NCBI RefSeq assembly: GCF_037975245.1
Contig: NC_092577.1
Location: 29,982,398 to 30,046,397 of the forward strand
Direction of reading: 5' to 3'
DNA length: 64,000 nucleotides
Source: Apostichopus japonicus
Taxonomy: Eukaryota > Echinodermata > Holothuroidea > Aspidochirotida > Stichopodidae
Shown here: piece after piece, positions 1 through 30,265 of the stretch
Numbering within the stretch: the first letter of the stretch is position 1
Layout of the letters: every line of letters begins with the position of its first letter
Notes under the pieces: model-generated
Databases searched by the model: none
Seen by the model: only the letters and a program-made list of their open reading frames with translations
Told to the model about the DNA's origin: nothing
Made by a program: the position numbers and the translations under genes

Positions 1-240
1 CCCTATTAGACAGCATTATGGTTCATCTATGATACTTTACTTATAAAGCTTAGTACCGAATTTGGGATTTGACCTTTAATCGCAATCTGTACATATATAC
101 ATGTTCTGCACCCATTATAAGAACCAGTATCATCTTCTTCTAACATTTAATTTAGTACATACATGCTGGTATGTCATTCACCTGTTATAAGTAATCCCAT
201 GTCAATTGAGACGACTAAGGGTTTTGGAATGCAGCATTGA

Positions 241-512
241 TTGCAAAATAATCTGGTTTTATATAGAATTTATAATATTATATATAATATAATATATACA
301 ATATATTATAATATATAAAATAAATATAATATAAAATATATATATAATGAATATATATAATTTAATTATATTTATATATAAATATAATTATATTATATAT
401 AATATAATATATATAATATAATATATAATACAAAATAATATATAATATAATATATAAAATATATAATAATATATCATTTATATAATTAATATAATTTATT
501 TTTATATAGATT
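241..512. repeat. AT-only low-complexity tract
   Basis: About 270 bp of irregular TATAATATAA-type sequence ends in a T-run only 8 bp from the splice donor of myosin exon 7. It can fold on itself in many registers. No coding content is seen in 1-529 apart from this tract. Confidence 0.85.
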
Positions 513-529
513 TTTTTTTTTTAACTTAC

Positions 530-17000
<16,471 letters not shown>

Positions 17001-17689
17001 TTTCCTTCTTGGCCAGTCTTGTCGACGGCGAGATCTTGCGCTTGATAATTGATGACTGTGATATCTTTCTATTTATAGTCAGGGTTCTTCATTTAAATGG
17101 ATCCATCTGAGGAAGCTAATGTGAAAAAAAAGCAGGAAAAAATGACAAATTATATTATGTTCTGTAAAAACATCAAAATTTAAAGTGACTAAATAATGAC
17201 TCCATAATTTTTTGATATATATGCTAAAATGGTCACAATGCTCTAAAACCCGACTCCACAGTTAGAACATTTCTCTAGCAGTTACATCAATACCTTTCAG
17301 AATCTTGTGTTTGTTAGTTGCTAATAGCACTGACAATAGACACGCAAATGTATGTCTATAAACAACATAGTGGCCACTGGCTTGACATCAAAATGGAGGA
17401 CACACCAATGACTCAAAGCTAAATAGACTACTACAATATAAACATGGGTTGCTATAGTCATGAACTATGGTGGCAAACCCTATTTATGTAATGCACTGTA
17501 CATATATTATTATGTCAACAGATTCCACTTACCAATGTACACAATAAACAGACACATGGCCGACTGTCTGCACAGTAAGTAACGTATGTACATGCTTGTA
17601 TTGTGGAGCTATATTTATATATGGAACCGAGACAGAACACCAATAAGTAGTGTCTAAAACGTGTGTAGTACATTAGATGTAATATTAAT

Positions 17690-18150
17690 AATAATAATAC
17701 GTAATACTTATATTTATATAGCGCCTCCCAGAAATCTCGAAGCGCTGTACAATAAAAAAAATAGGTAAAAAGGAACATAAACAGTTAAACCAGCTAGGCT
17801 AAGAAGTATACTGTAATGACAGTTTTAAAGACAAGAAGCAGTTCAAACGTGCAGGACGTTGAACAGATGAAAAAGAATTACAAAAACAACGATAATATTA
17901 GACGAAGTGATTGAAATCTTAAGTTTTGGTCAGAGCAATGAGAGAGTGATACTTGCGCAAAAGGCTGGCAATTACGGAAGGGAGATGGCCACACTCACAT
18001 ACAGACAATTGCCAGATGCTAGAGCGAGGTTAATACGGTAATGCATAGGTTATATGAGGTGAGGGAGTACGCGCTGTGAATTAATGATTCCATATCTCAA
18101 AGATTGAATGCCAATGGGGATTTCCAGCCACGCCAATAATACGGTTTATT
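17690..18150 (-). mobile_element. Retroelement 3' end with (TTA)n tail, partial
   Basis: On the minus strand the sequence ends in AGCGCTTCGAG..., then a GGCGCTATATAAATATAAG-type motif and an ATTATTATT tail, the usual 3' end of CR1/L2-like LINEs and their SINEs in invertebrates. The body to about 18150 shows no coding frame. Confidence 0.45.
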
Positions 18151-18486
18151 GATGATGATGCAACCATATATTTGGGTTTGCATTTAATTTGATATATTTG
18201 CTGAACTGAGGTAACTTATAATTATTGATCATCTCTCCCCCAATTCTCTTCATTTCCCTGTGAAAATCAGTTATTGATGTCTATAGCGACCTGATTGGCT
18301 CTGTTATTTAAAGCTGCGCATGTTGCACTGAATATGCTACAATAAAATATATATAGTTATAACACTTCAACAGCATTACAATGAATATCAAAACACATGT
18401 GGGTTTGCGCAATAAAACCAAAGGATAAATGAAAATTTGTGTATTGCAGAATTTACAGGTTAACAACTCACTACACAATGTTGAGG

Positions 18487-18550
18487 TTTGTGTTAACATG
18501 TGTATGTCACATGTGAACACATTTGTTCACATGTGCATGTCACATGAACA
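18487..18550. repeat. Short palindrome
   Basis: ATGTGAACA and TGTTCACAT flank CATT, with further TGTATGTCACATG repeats on both sides. A cruciform is possible; no function is inferred. Confidence 0.7.
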
Positions 18551-21500
18551 GAATGTCACTATATATAGACTGTAACACCGAAAGTCTGGGAGTTAGGAAT
18601 AATACATGGCCAACAGCAGTTGTTATCAGTAGCAATTTTGTTAACATTGGATTTATAAAATGAACCCAGTTTCTCCTATTGTAAGTTTACTGTCATCACA
18701 GACATAACATAAACTGTAATATCAGATACAACTGGGATTAGTTGGGGGCACACAGCTCTCAGGATCCATCATGGGGTTTTGCTTAACAGCTGTGGTGGTC
18801 AATGAAAGGTTACAATTTTAACCATGATGTGGTACAAGTTACAATTCCTATGCTCCACCAGCTGAGATATCCAACCCTTAGTTACTGGGGTGGCCGGTAG
18901 AATGCCACAGAACCTTGATTACTCTGTTACCTGTGATAACACCCTATTTTAATTGGATACAACCCAGAAATCTACAAAGAATTAAGGGATTTCTAGAGAA
19001 ATTGTATTTCAGTTTTCCAAAACTTTCGAAGTAAAGGCATGTTGGCGAGGATAGATAAATGCATCTCACATGATGAAGATTTCAGGAAGAAACACCAAAG
19101 AAACCTGAACTAGTGAAGAGATCTATCATCTCACAAAATCAGTGTTACTTGACAATATAGTCCTAATGAAACCACAAGGTTGCCATTGACTTATTAGCAA
19201 GAGTGCTAACTCTCTGACTAAACATGACATATGTGAACGTTGTCAAAGGCGTTGAAGACTCGCCCCAAACATCGTGCCGCCATCTTTAAAAAGTTAACTT
19301 TCCGTTGCTTGCAAGTGAAGATTTTCTCTTGTCGCTACAAAATGCAGACAGTAATGAAACGTGAAACCTTGTTATCTTTAGCTGGACCTGAGATGTCCAT
19401 CGCTGTATCGTTTGTACACTACAGTGCTGTGGGTATTGACCGCAGCTGTATGTACTGACTGTACACTAGTGTCTAATTACCGACGGTAGCAACCTGTGTG
19501 TGTATTTTCTTGGATCAATGGTGGTGTCTAACACTTCTCTTACACCTCATTCAATACTAGGTCAGATTACCAGCATTAGACGTTTCTTTTTGCGTGAGTC
19601 TTCACACCCTTTAAGTGGCATGCTGTCAGTGTATGTTTCCATGGTGATAACAAAGATAAATCCAGCACTATGTAAGAAACTATGATTTTCAAAGCTGTTA
19701 GGCTAACTCATCTTTGCATGACAGCTGGGCTATAATTATAAATAAATCTATCTGGACTTCTACTTTGGTTGCAAAATAATAAGTTTTGGAATAGCAACTA
19801 TTGGAATAACTAGTATTAGAATATTGGAATTAATAGCAAGTATCGGAATAACAACAAAAGTGTGGAGATAAATGTTGTGGCCATGTGCCCCACTGTACGA
19901 TGAACATAGGCCTAAGTTCAGTACATAAATTCGTGTTGGTATCAATTAGCCTACTCTACATTCAGATATATCCTGAGGTCGGTTATAATCTGTTAATGCA
20001 AGAATTCATTCACCATTCACCAGGCTGTGCTCATCCACTGTTGGATGTAGCCCTCTTCATGGTTTTTCCAAGTATATGTAACTTCAAAATTGTAACTTTT
20101 TGACTCGAAGGTAGGTTATATTGTAACTGTCATATAAGGGCATTGTCCACAGTATATATAAAGATGTTGAATGGCTGGAAACAGACCACATGCATGCATA
20201 GATCATTAGATGTAGCCTACGTAATGTCTTGCTGAACATCCCTTACATCAATGGCGGTCACGTTGCTTAGGCTGAAAACAACTATGATACAGTGCCCATA
20301 ATCCCCATATATGCAAACAATGTTTTGCCCCAGATATTGACTTAAAATACCAGTTTTGTTCAATAGTGCCACGAAGGCAGTTTCCAAGGATAACATAATT
20401 AGGCAAGGTTATGTTACTACTGTATTATTTACAAATACTAGTAATTAGTAACATTGTAATACTAGGCCTAGGCCAAGTACTGAGTACACGTTATAGTTAT
20501 AGGGCTTACCCAGCTTGCCTAAGACAAATCGAAAGTAACAACTGATCAATTGTGAACTAGCCAGTGCCTACTCTAATAAATTATTGACTCATGCATCTTT
20601 TTTTTTATTATCTAAGTAGGCAAATTCTAAACTAACTTTCACGTTGTCCGTATTTATTCTGTCGCCTTTTTACACGTCCTGCTAACGACCTGCTCATAAC
20701 AGTAGCACTAAGTAATAGGCTGTTGTTTAGTGTTTTGAAATGTTATTACGCAACACCACTGAGTGCAAGGAAGTAATGTTCCGTGATTGATGTGTGGGTG
20801 CCATAGAAATGTCTATGAGTGTTAGCCATATAGCGCTGACATAGATCAAATCTTCAAGTGGAAATGATAACATTTACAAGACGAAGGTTTTTTTCCCTGT
20901 TATTGCAGTACGCAGCAGTTCTTTTTTTTTTCTTTTTTTGTCAAGACCTTCCATTAAATTTAAAAGAACGCATATATAATTTTCCCATCTAAATACTATT
21001 GTATAACGGCGTCAAGACATATGTAACAGTTCCCTTTCGTAACCGATAAACATCTTTGCAATTAAGGTAATTAGATTTGGAGGTGTACTATCGAAATTGA
21101 TAACGAATTTCTATGATGTTTACACACAAAACTTTACCTCGTTATCACAAACTTGTTTGATTGGTCAAAGGTCCATCCAACTAAGTAAACGGTAGACACG
21201 AGAGGGAATATCCCTAATATATGTTAGATATGTAGGCTACTATAGTGGTTTATATTGACCTTCAGTGTTGAGAAGTTAATCGTTATCCCAAAACGTCTAG
21301 TACGTTCCCTAGTTGGAGCAACACCTTGCAAGTTCTTTTCTCCCTAGTGCCACATCTCCACCCACATCTCCAAGGATGATCACAAAAATGACAAGTCTTA
21401 AAGGTGACTTTATACATGTGAAACAACGAGAAACATCGCCTGCATGCTGATATGGTACCAAAAGTTGGTTACATGCTCCTAAATTGCTCAGCAAAATTGT

Positions 21501-23868
21501 GTCCGATCAACGTGAACACATATGAAAACAAAGAAACAGTCCCAAATACAATTTGCATACAAGGAGAAACTGATGTACAACTATACTCTACAAATATACG
21601 CCAAAGATTTCTTGGAAAAATGTGACTATTTTGGCATATCTAACATGTTTCTGTTCCATTTCATACTTTACACCTTATATACGGTACTCCGTTTAACTCT
21701 CTTCCTGCTTAGATGTGACTAGGCCTATATCCATTGATATTACATACCGTATGCCATGGTATGTTTTTGTATGTTTTTTTTTTCTCCCGATGATACCAAA
21801 AAAATATAAAAAATTTCCCATATAGGCCCAAACAATGTTTTTTTTTTTCTTGTTCGGTCTATAGTCAAGCTTCGAACTGTTCAAGCAATACATAATAAAA
21901 GTCGAAAATTTTGTCCAATTTGTGTACCATGTTAGTCCTATATATGATACCAACATGGTGAACGATGTATTGAGAATCGACTTAAATAACGGGACCATAT
22001 ACGGTGTCACATAAACTGCTAGATGGGCTAAATGAGTGTTTTAGAATTTCTCGGTATGTTACACGATAGGCCTGTAATTTTGCGACAATCTGGTATTTTA
22101 AAGTTAACATATAGTGACAAAAACAAAATCAGTTAGGCAGCCTTTACTAAATTTTGGTTCCACCAACAGAACCAAGCAATGCTTCGCTTTGCTCCTCATC
22201 TATATGGTATTCTCTTAATCAACTTGACTTCAACAAATTAATTCGATTAATTAGCAAAATTAATTTAATCAAATTCACCTTCTTCTGGTGGGAAAATGTT
22301 GAACGATGTCTTACTTTGATGAACTATATACAGTCTTGATAATATTGCGGCCGACCAAAAGTGAACAGCTGTTTGAAGAGCTATTATAATTGCGTGAAGT
22401 TCTGGTTGCTTCCTCAAACTCAACTAACACAGGAAGAACTCAAAAAATGGTTACTTTTCACCGAAAACGTTTGCGTTTATATTTCATATCAGATTATATA
22501 CGCTACATCAAGTTCTAACAATATGTGGTTTTATCTCTTACTGATTGTGTTCTTGTTTTACTTTTTTACTTTTTACAACCGGAAGAAGAAAGAAAGAAAC
22601 CACGTTGGGTCACCTGTATCAAGAGCATACATGGAATTTTGGTGCAACTTTGTAGATTATTATAAACATATAATCAGCACGTTCAGAAACAATTTGTAAC
22701 ACCAACAATGCGTGACTTTGAAGTATATAGGCCTAAATATAGTCATAATAGGCCCTAATTTAGAATTGACCCAAAGTAGTTAGTGGGCGGAGGCTCCAGT
22801 TCTCTGATACTGAATAATCAGAAAATTAATATGCACTTGACGTCAAAACTAAATCACGATTTTATGTCATGTAAAGTGTATTTTAGATCCAGAAAGAAAG
22901 ATAAAACAATTACAACATTATGAAAATGTGAAAATGCTAACAATTTTTTTTTTTTTTTTACATGCTTTGGTAAGTTTAAGATCTGAAGATGCAAAGCTTC
23001 TTTTCGGTGACAGATTAACCAATCGGCATGATGACGTAAGTGCCCAGATAGGGCCTATGGTGGGATCCAGGATGACAAGCCCCCCCCCCACCCCCTGCCG
23101 CATCTATACTCTGACGTTGCATCATATAAAGCTTCTTCCTCTTATTACTTCTAAGCTTATTATTTGAAGGATATGCCCCATCAACACGTATTACCCGTCT
23201 CTCTGATTCCTGAAACGTTCTTAAATTTCTATGGATTCAAATTCTAAGGTTAAAGGTCAGTTCGTGACGCAAATTGATAGCAATCTCTATATCCTGCTTC
23301 AATATACCTATACACTATTATAAAGCTCTTCGAAGGTATTTTGATGCTTGATTTAGCAAATAGTTCGCTAGCAAACTGAATTTTATTGTTCCATTGTGGA
23401 CCAAAAATTTTTTTATTTTGGCGACAAACTCAAAGAGCGGAAAAAAGTACTTCCATGTACAATTCCACTCTGCTAACATGGACTATGGTATTATGGTTGT
23501 ATACATGCAGGGTCTATTTGGATGCATGCGTTGTGCGTTACGAGACAAATAAAAGACCAAGATCAAATAACTACACAAGATCGATTGTGCGTTTAAGTTT
23601 AAGGAACATTTGGAACCAGGACTGTGCTTTCAACATTGAAGCATGCCCATAGATAATATTTGTGTTCATAATTAACTTCTATCATGGCACAGTCACATTA
23701 AATATACAATTAACCAGATATTTTCTTGAAACGGATTGTGACATTCAGGTCATCATAAAACATTTTTTTTCGCAGTTTTAACCAATATTAAACTGAAATT
23801 TATCAAAATAAAATTCCATAGTCTATTTCTGAACAAACTCATGAACCTGTGCAAGAGGATAAGGTAGG
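18551..23868. other. Intergenic stretch, no gene supported
   Basis: Only short open frames are found, none with a recognisable domain, plausible splice context or family similarity. The plus-strand frame at 22361-22699 has one hydrophobic segment (FYLLLIVFLFYFFTFY) followed by KKKER, but nothing else to support a gene. Poly-T runs occur at 20920, 21775 and 21840. GGCCTAGGCC-type words recur around 20465. Confidence 0.6.
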
Positions 23869-23876
23869 CTTTATAG

Positions 23877-24333
23877 TAAGGTGACCATATTTTCCTGACT
23901 GGAATCAGGGACATTGATTGCGTTATTGATATGGAGGAGGGGTGTAAGGGAAGGGGGTGTCCCCCTACCCCCTTTGGAAAATTTTCAAGTGCCTAAGGTG
24001 CTTAAATGTAAAATGGTGATACCTAGAAGCACTTTTTAAATAAATTTTATTTTAAAAAATGTAGCTTTTTCTTATATGAAATTCACTTACTTTACGTGGT
24101 TCTTTGAGAGCTTGTGAGTTGCATGTGTCATAAATTCGTGTTCCGTTCCGTTCTGCGACTGCACACTTGACTAAATTTTGTTTTTACAATTATTTTACTA
24201 ATAATGTGGGATATTTTCGAAATTCTTGAACATTTTGACGAATCAGGGACATTTTCGGGGACACTTTTTCATCGGGGACAGCACACTGTAATCGGGGACT
24301 GTCCCCGAAAATCGGGGACGTCTGGTCACCTTA
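23877..24333. mobile_element. hAT-type MITE (TAAGGTGACCA family)
   Basis: A 457-bp element with inverted ends TAAGGTGACCA. It is flanked by a perfect 8-bp duplication CTTTATAG at 23869-23876 and 24334-24341. The right end holds repeated ATCGGGGAC/GTCCCCGA blocks that fold on themselves. It has no coding frame. Confidence 0.88.
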
Positions 24334-24810
24334 CTTTATAGTATACTTAATGATTCCGTTCCGGATTCTAAAGTTGCCTCCACTCGGATATACTGCTTTA
24401 GTCCTACGATCTTATTACATCTTAGTTAATATATTATCGACTGAATATAATTTTATGCCAAATTTACCCCCAAAATGAAAAATATAATTCAGAGAGACAA
24501 AGTCGATGTCAAAATGACGGATCAACTAAAAAATATAAATATTTTAGAAGATGCTACAAAAAAAATTGGATATTTTTTCTTGATTTGAGAGATTTTATTG
24601 TTTTTATTATTATTGACCAATGTTGCCTTGAAATTGATCAATGACGTTGCAGAAACCACAACCGCAGAAGAGTTGTATGCATGTATAAACTGTATGTATT
24701 AACAACTCGATAAGAAAAACACACTTCAGACGTGTAAATCAGTATTTGATAAGCAATGCTTCTTGCGTGGCAATCTTTATTGAAACTATGCCCACTGAAG
24801 ATAGTCTACA

Positions 24811-25098
24811 TCAAAGGTGGGCAAAGTGCGACCCAATCACGGGCCGCATGTGGCCCTCCCACAGTATGTATGGCATGCATACTTTGCTGAGTTCACATAG
24901 AGTTCTAAGGGCCGGCCTATTTATACATGGGTCCTTCCTGATCTTTCATTGCCGTAGCCTAATGTTAATTCCCACTGTTACAGGAATATGTATACATATC
25001 AAGTTATGTTTGTGGCCTGCGGATTGGTGGCGGAATTCCTGCAGACCCGCACTATAGAGGTCCATATAAACGCTGAAGATATTTGCCCACTTATGTGG
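24811..25098. mobile_element. Possible hAT-derived fragment (GTGGGCAAA ends)
   Basis: The left end GGTGGGCAAAGTGCGACCC with GGGCCGCATGTGGCCC next to it, and the inverted right end TTTGCCCAC at 25082-25090, resemble a widespread hAT family. No clear target duplication is visible, so this is tentative. Confidence 0.4.
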
Positions 25099-25099
25099 C

Positions 25100-26180
25100 C
25101 TATATGCGGAGGAACCGTGCATGGTTATGCGTTAGGATGAGTGGGCGTTACACGAATAAATGTCAGTGAGCATTGTTTATAACATTTATAAAGATAATGT
25201 GATCACAAGTAGCTTAAACATCATTACCGTAACAATATGTTTACATGTTTGTTACATTACAGTCTATTTTACAAACATCTGAACAGCAAAGACAAACAAT
25301 CGTCTATGTCGGTTTTATGTTTGTCTTCAGAAAATGTTAACCTTACCTGTTCATATACACGGAAGCTATTTGTCTTATACGGAAGAGAGTCCCTTAGATG
25401 AAAAAAGCCTTGTTATATCCAGTGGAAAGAATCGACTTGGGATCGTATGCAAAATAACAGTTTGCGCAATATTTATATCATATGCTGTTTCTGTTGTTGT
25501 TGTTGTTTTCTTGCTTTTCTGCAGTGTATAAAGATGGTTTGTCCGATTTATATATGTATATAGCTAAATCGAATACTGCGTGTTACGGTATACCACGCAC
25601 GGTAGCAAATTTCACCAGGATTTCATCGAACACTGGTAAACCTAATGCCGTTTCATTTGCTGATCACTCAAGTGTTATCTTTCTGGTTTACAAAGGTGGT
25701 GCCTTTGTGCATGGTACAAAGGCTAGATATGACGTCATAAACAGACAGGCTTGAATTCACTTGATAGTACGGCCCTATTCAATGCTGAAATTTTGGAATG
25801 CGTGTGTATACGTGCCATCATGGTAAAAGTAAATTGCCCGGAAGAGGTTAAATTTACTGGTCAAATCTTGAAGGCGTCGGCGTGGACAGCTAAGTTCGTC
25901 ATGATTCCGAGCTTCGCCGGAGTCTGTGTACAAGTGTGTTGTATATAATAACCTATTTTAATTTTAGTTATGACTAGAAGTCTGGGTTAATATGTAGATA
26001 TATCAACATGTATATGTTGATATATTTATATGTAATATGCTAACGATCCGAAATTTGCTAACAGTGTACACAAGATGTTCTTAAGCATGCTAGTAAAGTA
26101 ACGTTTGGTCAACATATAGGGTAACATGAGGGAATACCGACCCCTTAATTAAGGGAGTTTTCCTTAATTAGACCAACTTA
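25100..26180. other. Intergenic, no gene supported
   Basis: Two short plus-strand frames (25482-25754, 25751-25948) show no recognisable domain. A perfect 12-bp-arm palindrome, ATATATCAACAT and its complement around GTAT, lies at 25998-26025. Confidence 0.5.
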
Positions 26181-26186
26181 GCAAAA

Positions 26187-26189
<3 letters not shown>

Positions 26190-26257
<68 letters not shown>
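26190..26257. repeat. (TA)n microsatellite
   Basis: A 68-bp pure TA run. Confidence 0.95.
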
Positions 26258-26260
<3 letters not shown>

Positions 26261-27522
26261 GCAGTTGAGTCATACTATACAGTGATATAAGCTGTTATAT
26301 AATATGGAACAACATCTTAGCATTCATCAACTGAGGAAGGCCAATGGGGTCAAAAGTGCCATGAAGACATAATTTGAACATAGGTGACCATTTTTTATTC
26401 ATTCTAGAATATTCGGTGGCAAAGAGAGATCGATTTTATGATAACACGAATTCCTTGAATTGAGGAGAGAAAGTGTGCATGTGATATTGTTTATAGTTCT
26501 ATAGATTACAAATGGAGTCTGTATGGGGGGGGGGTACATTGAAATTAAAGGACATTACTTCACCGTGTCACATGACCTCAAGATTCTGATGCAGGAGCCT
26601 GGCTGAAGCGTCGGCCATTTTCACAGCAGGCCTACTAAAATACAAGGTATATGTGTTATCGGTTAACTTGTTAAAGCTCACACGTTCTTGCCTGGTTCTA
26701 TGGGTGTAAAATGTTGTCCGATATCTTCTGTTTCTGTTTCACTCCAGAGGGAACTTCCTCATGAGTGATTAAGTATTTGCACGTTGCCGCGACTTCCGTC
26801 TTACACAAACAGCTGACACCTTTCACGATCATTCATCTGGGTTGAATCAAACCAATATATCCATTCCACTATTCTTTGCAGTTTATAACAGTTACTCATT
26901 TTGTATCAGAACTAAAAGGAAAAACCTCAAACAAACAAAACATTCATTCGTTGAGTCATACTTCGTTTCACCTGGGCGAGACCCGGGACAAGTTGTGCTA
27001 CGTATTCTAAGGATCGTCTTTGTCAACAAAGCAAGAGGCGGTGTCGGTGTACTTTACCGTACTTTATGAGGCTTCTGTTTTGTTACGATAGAATGTGCTT
27101 ATTCATGGCCTACAAAAATCATAATAAAGAAGGTCAAATTATGATTATTTGAAAGTCACGGCAACGTATGCATTATTGGCGGATTTAATACATCATCATC
27201 GAGCAGTCATGAATATGCATGCTTGCGTAGAAGGTGGATTTGAAAGAAGGTGATCGAATACATGAATGGGGGTAGAATCGGAATGATTGTTTCCACTCAG
27301 GAACTGGTGAGAAGGATTGACAGCCCCCCCTTCCTTTCCCGATGCAGATAGGCTGGGCCCTTCACCATGTTTTCTACCTATAAAAGGTTCCTGCAAAAGG
27401 ACCTCCGTCGGTAAAGAGTTTATCAACATGTGCACACCCCCAGCGGACTGCGTGTAAAACAGAAAACACTACTTCTTCAACGCTTAAGACTATACTTTGA
27501 ACTTGACATCTTGATATTTTGA

Positions 27523-27536
27523 TGTATGTATGTATG

Positions 27537-27568
<32 letters not shown>

Positions 27569-28020
27569 TGTATGTATGTATGTATGTATGTATGTATGTA
27601 TGTATGTATGTATGTATGTATGTATGTATGTATGTATGTATGTATGTATGTATGTATGTATGTATGTATGTATGTATGTATGTATGTATGTATGTATGTA
27701 TGTATGTATGTATGTATGTATGTATGTATGTATGTATGTATGTATGTATGTATGTATGTATGTATGTATGTATGTATGTATGTATGTATGTATGTATGTA
27801 TGTATGTATGTATGTATGTATATGTGATCTTCCCGCAAGCAGGAACTCGCGAAAGAAGCCATGGAGGCTTATAGACTCGCAAGCTGACCGAAGCCAATCT
27901 CTCGGCACACATCCATTTAACGTCCATGTCGGGAAGTTGTTATTGAACAACACCCTTGCCAGACGACACACATTGCTGTCGGCGGGGAATCGAACCGGGG
28001 ATAGGTTCAAGACCCAAAGT
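27523..28020 (-). mobile_element. tRNA-like SINE with a 300-bp (CATA)n tail
   Basis: Read on the minus strand, the body (28020 to 27824) begins with a B-box-like GGTTCGATTCC. It continues through GGCTTCTTTCGCGAGTTCCTGC and runs straight into about 75 CATA units (27823-27523). A second truncated body with the same CGCGA.GAAGCC block and a short TATG/CATA tail is at 46895-47000. The array therefore looks like an expanded SINE tail. The YIHT and MYVC open frames are artefacts. Confidence 0.75.
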
Positions 28021-28231
28021 TAATTAAATCGACTTGAAAGTAAGTAAACGTACATATATATCATATGATCGACAAATAAGAAAACACTTTTATTTTGATC
28101 ATATTCATTCTAAACCCGCCAGTTGTCATATTGTTAAAATATATATATAGCGTTACATCACGAGGCACTCAGTCTTTAAAACCTGTTGTTATTTTCATCA
28201 AAGTTCCATAGAATGCTCAACTGTTTTATTG

Positions 28232-28255
28232 TTCTCGACCTTTCGGCTAAGATCA
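28232..28255 (+). pseudogene. U2 snRNA 5'-end fragment
   Basis: These 24 bases match the highly conserved 5' end of U2 snRNA (..CTCGGCCTTTTGGCTAAGATC..) at 22 positions. The branch-point-recognition and Sm regions do not follow, so this is a truncated retrocopy or a U2-derived SINE head, not a working gene. Confidence 0.55.
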
Positions 28256-28497
28256 TATGTATATAGCACTATGCCTCAGTGGTAAAATACAGATACCTAT
28301 TTATGGAGCAAATACGGTACGTCTTTTGAATGAGCATTTCATTCTATTATGAGTGATAAGTTCAAGTCATAACGGGTCGATAACTCAATTGTGGTACAAG
28401 CATGCATGCCGGGTAAGTTGTGTTGCCTATAGACTTGGCGGTATGCGACAATATCTTGAAATAAGTTGGGTGTTTGAAACTTGCGTCTGTCCCACCC

Positions 28498-29084
28498 AGT
28501 GGCGTAGCCAGTGGGGGGGGGGGTGGGTGAGTGCCCCCACAGAAATTTTGGGGGCGAGATGGGCGACGGTGAAAAATCAAAGGGAGCACAAAAAATACAT
28601 AAATGTACTCGAACCTGGAGCCGATGATGGGGGGGGGGGGGGGGTAAACAACTAAAGAGAATATAATGAAAGTCACCTCAAGAATATGTGCGCTACATGC
28701 GGGTGGGGGAGGGGGGTCAATCACGAAATATATTGTAATGAATAGTCACTTAAAAGATATGTTCGTTACGCGCGCAGTTGTAGCGTCTCTCTGAGTGACC
28801 ATATATTTGTATTCACACTTTTTTTCAATATGTGATATAACCGGATGGTTTTTCGACCGCGCAGGCGCGCACATAATTTTTCCCTTTTTCCCCTCCAAAA
28901 TTGGTAAAAGGTTTTGTACCAAAGATGGAAAATTTTAGTACCGCTAAATGTAGTATAAAAACATGGAAATGATAGCATAATTTTGCATCTAAGCACGTTT
29001 CGAAAAACAAAACTTTTCAACCCCTCCTCTTATACCCTCCCCCCCAGGACAGCGATCCCACGCCAAAAACCTGGCTATGCCCCT
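28498..29084. mobile_element. hAT-like element with GTGGCGTAGCCAG ends
   Basis: The left end is CAGTGGCGTAGCCAG and the right end, read inverted, is CAGGGGCATAGCCAGG, about 587 bp apart. It has G-runs and an internal duplicated block but no transposase. The flanks (GTCCCACC, TTGCGCAG) do not match, so it is either old or two separate fragments. Confidence 0.5.
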
Positions 29085-29933
29085 GTTGCGCAGTGCATGG
29101 GCATAATGCATTAACACATCTCGCTATTAATTGTTGGTTTCCAAGTTGCCATCATGGATATTAGTGTAATAATATGTGATAGTTAATATCTAGGGTATAT
29201 ATCATGCACAATGGATCTCTCTGCTCTGGGGTTGTTCAACAAAGGAGGTGAATTAAATAATCTTATTCAACAAATATTTGGTGTTTGTTGGCGACCTATG
29301 TGCATATGTGAAGTTGATCTTATATAACAGGTCACAGGTTAGATTTTTCAAGTGTTATATCCTACACCACCACATGATACTGATGGTTTGGCCTGTCATG
29401 GCACCTGCAAAGTTCTATATTATGACCGTTTAGCTTTGGAGATATGAGAGGAGCAAGTTTAGCATACTGAACCCCAGCCCTTCCGTCTGATCGCTCGGTG
29501 TAAGATCAACACATTTAACCAAAGTTTTTTTTTTCCTAAAATGGTTTGTATCACCTTCAATCCTACCTATTTACACACCATGTCTAGTTTTAAATTATGC
29601 TCTTTAATTCACATTAAGGCAGATAATAGCAATGATAGTAACTGATAATATGTTAATACAAAGCATTACATTAGGTCATTCTAGCTCTTTTTTGCAGACA
29701 ATGGTTAACCTTTCGAGCAGATGTAGTTATAATTTATGGTTTGGTACCTATAGCCATGTCCCCTGTAAGAGATCTGTCTACAGGGAGGATAGGGGGCGCT
29801 CTTTACTAATATATCTCAGAGACATATATTTCTAGTCAGTGTAAGAATTGGTACAAATCAGGGCCATCAGTCTTCAATTTATTTGCAATTTACTCATTTA
29901 AGTGATGATTTGCACTTATACATTATATTTTGT

Positions 29934-29936
<3 letters not shown>

Positions 29937-29973
<37 letters not shown>

Positions 29974-30226
29974 GAAATCGTAATGAGTTAAAATCCAGAA
30001 CAGTGAAAAAACTTCCAGCCTCTACCGGGATTCGAACCCGGGCCTCCCACTTTATAAGCAGACACTCTAACCACTAGGCTATGGACGCTGATTGTATGTC
30101 CAGAGGTTCGAAGCCAGTAAGGAAGGTCGTAATTCCACTGTAGGCGTTTGTCACCTGTATCGAACAATATTAGTTCTGTTTTGGTGACATATTTGCCTTA
30201 CTCTTGAGATCAAACATGATTCTAAC
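29937..30226 (-). mobile_element. tRNA-derived SINE, copy 2, with (TA)n tail
   Basis: The same family as 7336-7540, with the tRNA-like block at 30018-30088 carrying A-box TAGCCTAGTGGTTAGAG and B-box GGTTCGAATCC. The minus-strand 3' end runs into (TA)n at 29937-29970. A further (TA)n run, 30231-30261, lies at the other side. Confidence 0.88.

Positions 30227-30261
<35 letters not shown>

Positions 30262-30265
<4 letters not shown>

Noticed and set aside
22361-22699. Small membrane-protein gene on the plus strand
   Set aside because: It has one hydrophobic run but no family match, no splice or start context that stands out, and lies in A/T-rich DNA where such frames arise by chance.
27374-28023. 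Long YIHT and MYVC open frames
   Set aside because: They are readings of the (CATA)n array in several frames.
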